From Epiperipatus broadwayi (lineage: Eukaryota > Onychophora > Udeonychophora > Euonychophora > Peripatidae): a DNA stretch of 64,000 nucleotides. The notes below the pieces were generated by a model. That model had not been told where the DNA came from. It saw only the letters and a program-made list of their open reading frames with translations, and ran no database searches. This document shows positions 25,090 through 35,118 of this stretch, one piece after another. Position numbers and translations under genes: made by a program. The DNA lies in assembly GCA_028023455.1 (NCBI GenBank), contig JAQFVV010006200.1, positions 5,898,506 to 5,962,505 of the forward strand. Direction: 5' to 3'. Position 1 is the stretch's first letter. Each line of letters starts with the position of its first letter.

Positions 25090-26000
25090 TTTAAATTAGT
25101 AAAAACTACTAGTGAAACATTTGAAGTCCTTCAAACTTTATTTGGCAAGGAACCCTAGGAGTTGCAAGATTTTGTGATGCTAGAAAGAACATAAAGATGA
25201 TCCACAATCAGGTGGATCAAAAACAACTGGAAATGAAACAAATGTGCAAAACATTGCGGAGGTTCTTTGAACAGGTTGCTGTTGTGTGTCTTCGGACTTA
25301 CTAAAGACTTCATTAGTATACTTCAATCCATTTTCCAATGTTGAAAAATTGGAGCTCTATATCTCATTTGTTAACAACTAACAATAAAAAAATGCTCTTG
25401 CAGAGATTTGTAAAGAACTGCAACTGTCTGGAATTTTTATCAAACATTGTAATAGATAATAAGAAGTGGTGTTTCCAATATGAGTCATCAAGTGAGCATC
25501 AGATTGCAGAATGGAGATTGTTAAAACAAGAAAAATATTTTAAAAAATCATGAATACAAAAAAGCTAAAGCAAAACTTTGCTCATTGTATGTTTTTAATC
25601 TGAAGGCATATTCACCATGAATAATTTTGTAAAAGATTGAATACCATTTGTAAGTTTTGAATCATTTGTTATCAAAAATTTTGCACAAATTGTTGCATGA
25701 ATGTATCAGTCATAGTGCCAAGATTGGATTTTCTGGCAAAAACGTGCTTGAGCATCCATCCTATTTTCCTGATCTATCTCTCATAGACTTTAGATAATTG
25801 CAAATTAAAGTTGGCCACAAAAAAAATGTCATGGTTCAATTCAGGACATCCAGAAGATTATGGCAAAGGCATAAAAACATATTGTCACATTTCATGTCAT
25901 AGCTCATGATTCACACACATTACCAATTTAAAATTTTTGTGATAAATAGCTAAACCATGTTGCTATGTAACATGTTGATTTGGAGATGTGACTACAGGTA
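25090..26000 (+). pseudogene. mariner-type transposase, heavily degraded
   Basis: Broken frames match the mariner transposase layout. The helix-turn-helix side has DDPQSGGSKTTGNETNVQNI. The linker is MLKNWSSISHLLTTNNKKML then LQRFVKNCNCLEFLSNIV. The first catalytic block is IVIDNKKWCFQYESSSEHQI (family pattern VTGDEKW). The PPYSPDL-like third block is HPSYFPDLSLIDFR followed by a stop. By alignment the first catalytic Asp is replaced by Asn. Many stops and frameshifts: an old, dead copy. It would have cut and pasted a Tc1/mariner element at TA sites. Confidence 0.75.
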
Positions 26001-26263
26001 GCTTGGAGAGAGAAACAGTCACTCCTTCACTGGACATACATGTATGCATATATATATAAAATAATTGGTAATAACTTTGTGCAATCATTTATTATGGGTG
26101 CACACATATATGTATGCAGTATATGTAAACAGTGTAGACCGAAACTAAAGAAGGAGTTTATAATTACAATAATTGTATTGTTTATATATTTTTAATATAT
26201 TATAATTTATATTCTGGAAATTAATTAAGGCAATGTGCAAAATGGTTTCAACTAATAAAAATA

Positions 26264-28178
26264 GGTAATAGTATGAATGCTGAATCTTACCATCTGATGG
26301 CACTCTTTTTCGCCCAATTCACATCAATATACTGTTTCATGGGCCGACTGTTTGTTTTCATACTATTACGGTAAAAGATTTTTTTTTTTTCAACCGGTTT
26401 TTATTATTTTTGCATCGGTGAAGGTAAATCACCAAAGTTTTTTTTTATTACATAATATTACAGTAAAAGTTTTTTTTTTTTTTTCAACCGGTTTTTAATT
26501 TTTTTTTGTCGGCGACAATAAACCACCAAAGTTTTTTTTTATTCCACCAGGGTTTTTTTTGTTTTTAATAATGGTCTAAGGGTGTTGGTTTGTTTGTAAA
26601 TTAATGACTAACTGTCCTTAGGTTTCTTTATATAATAGTACTTACGGTAAACCAAAGTTTTTTTTTCACCCGGTTTTTTATTTTTTTTGGTTCATTTTTT
26701 TTAAAAAACAAACACTTTGTTTTTAGATGGTGTTAGGGGTGTTGGTTTGCTTTTAAATTATTGATTAACCCTCCATCAGTTTGTTTACACAAAAATACAG
26801 TAACAAACACTTTGTTATTTTTAGATGGTGGAAAGGAGTTGGTTGTTTGCTTTGAACTTTTTTTTTTTTTTGATGTTTTGATTTGCTGAAAGACTTCAAC
26901 AATTCGGTACTTTTGAATAAACCAACATTTGGTTTTTTAGAGGGTGGAGGGGAGAGAGGTTGTTTTGATTTTGAATTGTCGTCTTTTTTTTTTTGGTTAA
27001 TTTATTATGAGACTTTTTTTTGTTGTTTCAAATCTTTACGCTACAGAAAGCTTTATATGATAGCGAAAAGTTCTTCCTTAAATTTTTGGGCCTTTAATTA
27101 AAAAAAAAACATAAACAGTTATTTTTAAAGAACACTTTTTTTTTAAGCTGGGGGAGTGGCGGAGAAGGTTTGTTTTGATTTTTAATTATCGACTTCTTTT
27201 TGGATTTTCTTTTTGAACATTTTATTATTTTTTTTTTTTTTGGTGGGGCCTTTTGAATAAACTCTTAAATACTTCCCTTTTTTTGATAATAAAATATTAC
27301 CTACTTTAACTGTTAATTGAAACTTATCAAATATTACACACCTACTTTATAATCATGTGAACAACAAAAGCAACAAGTTTTCCCATAAAATAATTTATTG
27401 AATCAAAAAGAAACGAAACTTTGGACAAGTTGTAAAGCAAAACAAGTAAAAAAAAAACACCACCATTTATGGGGCATAAAAAAAAGCAGCCAAAAGTAAC
27501 ACGCAAATAAAATAACAGGGAAGCCTCAAAGCTGTAAGTAACGGGATTTTGGAGCCTTCGAACCAACAACTTCCCTTACGCAGACCTACATAGGTTCGCT
27601 TGCAGGAGTTTCTCTTTCTGGGGAAACACAATGTTGTGCGTCCACTTGTGTGGCTGGCCAGCAATTCACTCAGCTTCGACCAATTCGGACAACTTGCAAA
27701 TAACATTTGACAGTTCTTGCACGGATTCGCGCGTAAATGGGCATTTGCACGCGAAATCGGAAAAAAACTCTGCTAAAAAGAAAAACCTTTTCAAGTTGTG
27801 TGCAGTTGAAAAGTGTAGGGAAGCATGTGTGATGCCATGACAATTCTTAATATGGAATACTAATTCCACTACGCTTTCTAAAAAATTTCTGACAATGAAT
27901 TTTTGCAGAATTTCGTCTCTTTCAAATATGGCCATCATCAAATCAGACCATAGCAAGAGTTTAAGAGTGCTCACTTGACAAATACTGTCACAATGCAATG
28001 GGCATAGTATTTCATTAAGTAATCGTAGAATACATCGCCCTCAGGCAGCCTGTTATGGCTCAAAAAACACCTCTTGTACTATCAGCCATAAGTTAAGGCC
28101 GCTAAAACAGTATATTGATGTGCGTTTTGTGAAAAACAGTGCCATCAGATGGTAGGGTTCAGTTTTCATACTATTACC
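26264..28178. mobile_element. Unclassified DNA transposon with 8-bp target duplication
   Basis: The left end GGTAATAGTATGAATGCTGA is mirrored by the right end (inverse) GGTAATAGTATGAAAACTGA. Similarity continues about 75 bases (TACCATCTGATGGCACT, CACATCAATATACTGTTT). Flanks TAAAAATA (26256-26263) and AAAAAATA (28179-28186) match 7 of 8. The left half is a T-rich array of degenerate repeats with CAACCGGTTTTT and CACCAAAGTTTTTTTTT. The right half is less AT-rich and holds unrecognised minus-strand frames. Termini starting GG with 8-bp duplications do not fit the hAT CAG ends, so the superfamily is left open. Confidence 0.65.
27467..27998 (-). CDS. Unrecognised ORF remnant inside the 26264-28178 transposon
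   Basis: A 110-codon frame (27998-27666) and an overlapping 79-codon frame (27706-27467) lie on the minus strand. They are in the only part of the element with balanced base composition. The first contains ESVVELVFHIKNCHGITHAS and KCPFTRESVQELSNVICKL. The second contains CKRTYVGLRKGSCWFEG. Sliding from one frame to the other near 27680 would give about 170 residues. No catalytic motif or family was recognised; it may be a transposase fragment, captured exon or chance. Confidence 0.2.
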
Positions 28179-28239
28179 AAAAAATAATGGAACTTTATTT
28201 TTAAAATCCAATAATTACTAATCAAAAAAAAGTTATTAC

Positions 28240-29100
28240 ATTTTCAAACTCCTTTATACTTTTGGGCAACTCTATATTTATAACTATACAAATATATATA
28301 AATAATTAGGCACTATATAAAATGTCAGTTTAACTTATGCCATTTATATATATATAAATCTTGTATGCAATGTTTGATTAAAAGAATCAACCAATTTCTG
28401 CTGGATATATATTTCTGTCACATTTGACATCTCACCAAACATAGAAGCATAATTCCTATTAAACACCATTCTGTGTTCAATTTAATATTAAAGTTTGAAT
28501 GCAAATTTAGTACTTACTTAACTTTTTAATCAAACTCATTGTTAAACCTTTGCTTTCAAATAAACATTAAAATACATAAATAATTAAACATCATGACTAG
28601 ATAGTAATATAACATTAATTTAACTTATGCTACCTATAGAAATTCTTTACAATCTTTCACATGCCAACATTTGATGAAAAAAAAAAATCATACAATCACA
28701 GTTGGGTATATGCTTCAGATATAAATGTTTAAATGAAAGCAAGATTGTTTAAAAATGAGTTTAATTTAAAGTTCTGCCTTGTCTACTAACGTTATTACAA
28801 AGGAAGTTTTAGCTAAATTATCAAAAAACCCTAATATAAAATTAAACATTATGAGGATGTTTAATAAGGATTGCAATGCTATGCTTGATGGATTGACAAA
28901 TGGTTTTTAATCAGCTACTGATACTAGTTATTTATAAAAACATATGTCTAGCACAGATTGGTTGATTTTTTCATTAAACACTGTCACTTCAAAGTTCATA
29001 AAAAAATGTTTATAGATGGCATAAATTAAATGACCATATAATGAAAAAGATGAATGCTACTCATGTAATAATAGACAATAAATTAAAAGTTAAAAAATAA
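28240..29100. repeat. Dispersed repeat in direct and inverted copies
   Basis: The block at 28330-28410 (AGTTTAACTTATGCCATTTA, then CAATGTTTGATTAAAAGAAT and CAACCAATTTCTG) recurs as a diverged direct copy at 28618-28700. It also recurs inverted at 28953-29035 (AGATTGGTTGATTTTTTCAT, TAGATGGCATAAATTAAA). The arms are about 80 bases, with about 540 bases between the inverted copies. Origin unknown. Confidence 0.5.
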
Positions 29101-30465
29101 ATGTATTTATTTTTTTTATCCCTTTGTAAAAGCATTTGAAGACTAACAAAATTAAAATTATGTATATATGTGTTTGCGTGCATCTATATATTATACACAT
29201 GCATGCATACATGCATATATACAAATGTATTATGCATATACTCTTGACAAATAAATTATAAAATTAACCAAAAAATAATAATAAAACAGTTCAAAAAGGA
29301 AGCAGAAGGACTTTGGAAAGCTTTAGCAGCAATCTAACAAACAAAATGGGATTACTAAATCGCCAGTTTCTATTTACAATCTTTACAATAAAGTAGTAAT
29401 TACATAAATAAATAAAACTAAAGCTGCTCTGAATGAAACCTTTGCTGACCGTTAAGTCTACAAAAGTATGTTGAGTATTTCATTTAAAATTTGCATATGG
29501 AAGATTTAAAATTATAAGTACTTGCAAGCTTTGCTTGCATAAACAATTATATAAAGAAAAAAAAACAATAGTTCGTTGCACTTTGTCCCCTCCGACTGTT
29601 TCACAGAAGGCATTGGTAGGCTGTTCGAACAAGAAATATCTTTGGTTTAAACTGTAGTTACTTGTGAAATAACACCAATCAAAACTAATAAAGAAAAAAA
29701 AAACAATTTGTTATTCAAGATGTTTCAAACTTACTCACTAGATTGTAAAATTCAAGAAGTTGAACAATATGACTATTAAGAATAAATTGTGTTGCATTTA
29801 AGGCTTTAAACCATATATGTTATTGATCAAATTAAAATTCATATTCAAAATGAAAAGCTTGGAATGCAATGTTTCTGTATTACAGATTATTGAGAATCAT
29901 TTAAATGATAGATAAAGCAAATCTCAATAATATATGTAATAAGAGCTTTTGTAATTCATTGGGTTTATCTATGGTCCTAAATGATACCAATTAATCTACA
30001 ATTTAGATGTACAAAATATTGTACACAATAGTTTTCATTTTTAATGAAAATTTCAACAATCAATAAAAGGCTATATAATTTAGCCACAATTTTTGTTTCC
30101 ATCAAGGTACAGTCCAGTGAATAATTCTTGATATCCTGCATTAATAAAAGAAACTAACAAAATATCAAAATTAAAACATATTTCACATGAATGAATTAAA
30201 TGTTTATCAAAATAAGAACAAAAATATATTTCATTGAATATTTTACAAATGAAAATTTATAAGATTGGAAAAAAGGTTTCTAAAATAAGAGAACATGTGA
30301 GGTACCTTTGTGCAAACAGCTTTTCAGTGCCCCTTCAATAACCTAACAGTAAATTTAAGTCCTTAGATATAAAAGAATTCTAATAATCACTGTTTATATA
30401 AAAAAAAAAAAAAAATACATGCATTTAACAACATATTACTACATAATTACTTTAATATAATTAGA
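29101..30465. other. AT-rich sequence with one GC-richer patch
   Basis: Mostly low-complexity AT with TATATG/CATGCATA microsatellite near 29160-29240. A patch at 29570-29640 has a good acceptor-like tract ending TTTCACAG (29599-29606), a short open frame and AATAAAG at 29687. It could be a terminal exon but nothing else supports it. Confidence 0.3.
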
Positions 30466-30870
30466 AGGGATTTGAATTCAGACTTTCAAGCTCCCATCTT
30501 ATAAATTGATACACATAATCACATACATGTGAAAAAGATAAATAATCTCATATTATGTTGAACCAACACTCATCAGTTGGTCCAGATCATCATCTCTCCT
30601 ATGTATATATAATTAATGTTCAGTATATATTAAGATAGTAAATGTTCAAACTTTAATGGACAAGCTTCAATTTTCTCCACCCTCCAATTCTTCAGCCATC
30701 CCTATCATTGAAAATCCGATGGTGGAATGCTCAAAGCTCTTGTTGATGCCAATATTATTATCATACCTATGTTGACTTTAAGTCACTCTGACCCCTCACA
30801 TATAGGACCTTAATATGACCATTTAAATACACAGATGATGCCATGTGATAGTCATGTGACATCTTATTGG
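30466..30870 (+). mobile_element. Single arm of the S-family palindromic element, copy S2
   Basis: It starts with the tRNA-like end (GGGATTTGAATTCAGACTTT, inverse of the B-box end). It continues through ACATGTGAAAAAGATAAATA, TTCAAACTTTAATGGACAAG and the central GACCCCTCACATATAGGACC block, then stops before the second arm. Compared with S1 and S4, the right arm is missing. Confidence 0.65.
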
Positions 30871-31559
30871 TTTAATAATAAAAATAATTTATTTTATATT
30901 ATGATCACAAATATATTTTTAACATACTTTTATTACAATATTCTATTTTTCAGGCTTTTGAACTAGCAAACTTTTTAATTATTTTATTTAAATTTGTTCT
31001 TTTAGTAGTTTATTTTCTATGAAATTTTTTGATAAATTATATTTCTCCCAAAGAATTAACAGTATTTGCAAAAGAATCAGTAAAAGCATGAACCAGACAC
31101 ATAGAATAATAATAGATTAATCATCTGACATTTACCATACTTTTAAATTAAAATTTTTAACTGCACCAAACATACACAAGTATCACTATAGAAAGAGATA
31201 AAAAAAATAGATCTTTAATAAACATCTGTTCTGGGGGGGTGATAAAAAGCTGCAATTCTATTTCTATAAAATTGCATCTTGTAACTATGTAAAATCTTCA
31301 AACTTAATCAAAAATACATTTATGTGCTTATTATACAAACTGCACTGCAATCATTTAAAGTATAACTGATGTAATAGTAATCAAGTGATTAAATATTCAG
31401 TTTTACTTCTGGGAGAAACCTTTGTTCTTCAGTTATAAAATATTCAATTTTTTTTTAAATTTAATATTAATAAAAAACATTATTCTAGTCTCATATAATT
31501 CATTTCACAATAAAATTTCTATAAAATATTACTACTATCATTTAATTAATTTAAAAAAC

Positions 31560-31930
31560 AAATCAAAGATGGCAGCAGCTGAGAGGCAAGTGATTTAGTC
31601 TGCAAGTTAAGGAAAGGAGGCATAGAAAATATTAGGTATCTGTTGATTCAATGTAAATGCTTGAAAGCAGAAAGGGTACAAATAATGAAGTTATGGAAGA
31701 ATAAATATAAACAAAGTGATTATACAGAAAGTGGGTTATTGGTTTTTATGTTGGGTTTGGGAACAGATACAGGGGATTTAGATATAAAGGCCATGACAAA
31801 GATTATGTTGTGGAAATGGGATGGAGCAAGATATGCTAAAACTTAGGGTGGGGAATGGAAAGGGAAGATATAGTGGCTAACAGGTTTCTCTGGGCATTGT
31901 TGTTGAGAGATTCCTGACTTCATATAAGGA
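31560..31930 (+). mobile_element. LINE 3' fragment with zinc-knuckle-like segment
   Basis: Frames read ENIRYLLIQCKCLKAERVQI MKLWKNKYKQ, then GLLVFMLGLGTDTGDLDIKA. The nucleotide sequence matches, on the opposite strand, the fragment at 57640-58100 across 'agtctgcaagtta', GAAAATATTAGG and CAGGTTTCTCTGGGCAT. The Cys/His spacing around HLLIECKC in the second copy suggests a zf-RVT-type knuckle at a LINE C terminus. Confidence 0.6.
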
Positions 31931-33355
31931 GAAGTCGCAGTGTATCACATCACATATGCAAAATTAAGAGGAATGAGAAAACAGTGAGAAAAGTGAAAAG
32001 AAAATAAAGTTATAAAAAATGAATATATATATATAAAAAATTTACAGATATATATGAAATATATAAATATAGTATGAAAGGATGTAAAAGAAATTTTGAT
32101 TTGGTGCAAGAACAACATTGGACATCAAAAAAGGCAAAAGTGGCAAACGGGTTTGGATTGTATATATGATTTGGGTAAAAATGGGAGAAATGGATATTAA
32201 ACATTTATTGTAGGAATATAAAATTTTGAAAAGAGTTTTGCTACGTAAAGGGGTCTGTTTTATCCTAAGACAACTGTACATTCATTATATTATTTTTGGA
32301 AATAATATAAAAATAAAAAAATTTAACTTGACGAATTTATTATTCTAAATATATTATTATCTTGTTAGTCTTCCAACTAGTGATTTTCTGGCTGACTTTC
32401 ATAAATTTAATCAGTATTATTGCTCACATTACATTTAGCTAACTATGTTCTTATTGTTTTACTGACATTTTAGAAAGGCTGTTTTGTTTGAAGATATAAT
32501 TTGCATAAAACAGTTTCATTATTATCACAATGCAAATTAACATATCCAGATTATTTGTACCATTTGTGTAACAACTTATTATGCATTTTAATTATTTCTA
32601 GAATAACTTTTTGACTTTTAATGTATTTTATATTGACTAGTTTTACATGCACACACATGGAACTTTATTTATACTGTTACATATTTTTAGTCAATATACA
32701 GCACATTTGAAAAAAATATGGTGAATGGGAGAAGCAGATAACAGTGAAAGTAGTAAAAGAGAGAGATTTTCTAGGAGGTTTTAAAGAATTTTATAATAAA
32801 ACTAGAGTATATGAGGACAGCTAGTGGTATTACCAAAACAGCCTTTACTGAAATTGGGTAGGGGAAAAAAAAGAAATACATAAATGTTTGAAGAATGATA
32901 TAATGTTTGAAGATTGAAAGAGAAATAGAGAATACAAAGAGATAAATTTTTTGATAATATATGTTTTCAAAAAGTATTTAATTTGGCCAGTAGAATCTCT
33001 GGACATATAGACTGTGTACAGAAACTTCGGACTTCATAAAAGTATTAATCTTAGATATCTTTTGCTTAGTTATTGTGTATATTTTCCAACGCATTTCCTC
33101 AGATTTGGATCGATGCTTTAATTTAGTTTTTAAATGTAAGTATATATCTTAAATATGAGGTTGGAAATCTAAATATGATAGATTGTTTAACATTCGTGCA
33201 CCTTCTGCAAATATTTTTTGCCTGTATTTTTCTGCAATTCATTGATCCTTTAATCAGTTTTTTAGAAAATATTTGCTATTTTTATCTAATATCTGAATAA
33301 ATGCTAAATGCTGTTCATTGCTTGCAAGGTTAAATCCGTGTTTGGATTATTGTTA
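31931..33355. other. AT-rich sequence, nothing firmly recognised
   Basis: No coding character. A stretch at 32700-33000 with 'gaagatt' and 'agagata' repeats could be decayed LINE sequence. Confidence 0.3.
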
Positions 33356-33895
33356 AAGAGAAAGATGATGTCATGAAATGTGTGGAAGATTATTATAAAG
33401 AATTATATAGTAATCTCTTATAACTATTACATCTTCTAAATTGTCCAGCATTTTAAATGAAGAAATGGGACATGAAATTAAATCTATGAAGAATGAAAAA
33501 GCTCCAGGTAATGATGGAATTATAATCAATATCTTAAAAGAAACAAGTGAATAAATAGAAAATTGTTGGCAAAGTTATATGACAAATATGTAAATGATAA
33601 AGACATACCAAATGATTGAAAGAATGCAATAGTAATATTGATATTTAAGAAAGGTGATAAAGAAAACATTAGAAATTACAGACCTATCAATCTTTTATTA
33701 GTTAAAATTTTTACCAAAATAATTATAACTCATATACAGAGAACTTTAGATTTTTACTAACAATAAGAACAAGCTAGATTTAAAAGCTGCTTTAGAACAA
33801 GTATTACATCCATGTATTGAGAGTTATAAAACAGCATTTGATTATATAAATATTTCTTCAGTGATATTGAATCATCAACATAAACTTGCATGATT
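33356..33895 (+). pseudogene. RTE-type reverse transcriptase fragment
   Basis: Broken frames match the RT of the element at 43370-46445: LNEEMGHEIKSMKNEKAPGN DGIIINILKET, then NYRPINLLLVKIFTKIIITH IQRTLDF and a decayed YETAFDYINISSV. These cover RT palm motifs 1 to A. It is 5'- and 3'-truncated with stops. Confidence 0.7.
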
Positions 33896-33977
33896 TTAAC
33901 TCCAGTTATGTCACTTAGTGTTATCAATACATGCTACATGGTAATGCTTAACAAATACCCATCTAGTGCTGTTCTAT

Positions 33978-34290
33978 CCATATTTCCAAATTAATTTCTA
34001 GCTTTTCATCAATGAAAAAAAATTTGGATCATAGCACCCCTGGATTTTTGGATTTAACGCAACCTCCATCAAACAGCTACCTTTTCTTTTCTTTATTATC
34101 AAGCTGTTAGTCCAAAACATCTTAATATTTGATGTAAACATCTTGTATATTAAAGATCCAAAGCTTTTCACTAATGAAAGTTATAATCTAGAAATTAGTC
34201 TGGAAATATGGATGGGTCTGGATACAAATTTATTAAGCACTGCCATCTATGTTTATTGATTATTCAAGCTTACACTAGGTGGCATAAATG
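33978..34290. repeat. Inverted pair of hammerhead-carrying repeats, copies H3 (-) and H2 (+)
   Basis: H2 (+): TTTTCA (34165-34170), CTAATGA (34171-34177), a 13-base stem II region, GAAA (34191-34194), TTAG, TC (34199-34200), TGGAAA (34201-34206). H3 (-): TTTTCA, TTGATGA (34007-34013), a shortened 7-base stem II region, GAAA, TTAA, TT, TGGAAA (33984-33989). The arms are inverted copies joined by about 150 bases. The H2 tail runs on through ATTGATTATTCAAGCTTACA and CTAGGTGGC. Confidence 0.6.
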
Positions 34291-34554
34291 GAGTAACTGC
34301 AAAAGGATTTGCTATTCAATAACATTACGTAAGCTGGGATCATGTGATACTTTATTGGTTTCATACCAATTTTGACTACAAGAGAGAGGGGGACTAAACT
34401 TATTAAAAAATTAGGAAAACACAATATATAATCAATTGATTAGGTCTATACAGCTATACAAACAAGTTGGTTTATATTGAAATAATAAAAAAAAGTAAAA
34501 AGATAACTGCAAGAGAAGAGATGCATTAGTTCCAAAAATCCTGATGTACTACAT

Positions 34555-34700
34555 CAAAATCCAAAGCTTTTCAACTGATGAAAGCCATAACCTATAGACT
34601 AGTCTTATGATATAAATAGACCAGCAATCGATGGAGATTTATTAAGTACTATCATTCTAGCATCTACTGATTACTCAAATTTACACTAAATGATAACTGA
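34555..34700 (+). repeat. Hammerhead-like repeat, copy H4
   Basis: CTGATGA (34575-34581) is intact. A 13-base stem II region follows, then TAGA in place of GAAA (34595-34598), CTAG (34599-34602) and TC (34603-34604). Downstream TCGATGGAGATTTATTAAGT and CTGATTACTCAAATTTACAC align with H1 and H2. The lost GAAA and poor stem I suggest an inactive copy. Confidence 0.5.
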
Positions 34701-35005
34701 AGTGAAAGAAAGAGAATTTGATAACAAAAACAGCAAATTCCTGAGAAAGAAAGTATGACATCAAAATTAAAATCTCATTTGCAGTACTAAGTTTAATCAA
34801 AATTACATAAATACTAAGCTTTTTTTAATCATAATGTCCCAGCATTAGAAAGTGCCGTTTCTTAAAATAATATATTGAAATAATTTTATGTTGGCTTACA
34901 CGATAACAATTCTGTATGAAGAATTAAAATTAAGAACTTATTGATCAGGTTCTTCCTAAAATTGCTACATTTCTTTATCTTCAATAATAATAAAACTAAT
35001 TCCTG

Positions 35006-35102
35006 TCAAGCATTGGTGGTTGAGAGGTCAGCGATAGCTGCTTTACAAGCAGTTGTCCCGGGTTAGCGGGTTCGCTTCCCGGCTGATGCTATGACACATG
35101 AG
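35006..35102 (+). mobile_element. tRNA-only SINE (copy 2) with 16-bp target duplication
   Basis: The tRNA-like element has acceptor AGCATTG paired with TGATGCT, A box TGGTGGTTGAGAGG, anticodon arm CTGC-TTTACAA-GCAG, and B box GGGTTCGCTTCCC. It is flanked by ATAAAACTAATTCCTG (34990-35005) and ATAAAACTAACTCCTG (35103-35118), matching 15 of 16. The duplication shows LINE-driven retroposition. There is no separate SINE body. Confidence 0.8.
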
Positions 35103-35118
35103 ATAAAACTAACTCCTG

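Noticed and set aside
35013-35095. Working tRNA gene
   Set aside because: Three similar copies, target duplications, an extra base before the acceptor strand and a mismatched T stem show a retroposed element.
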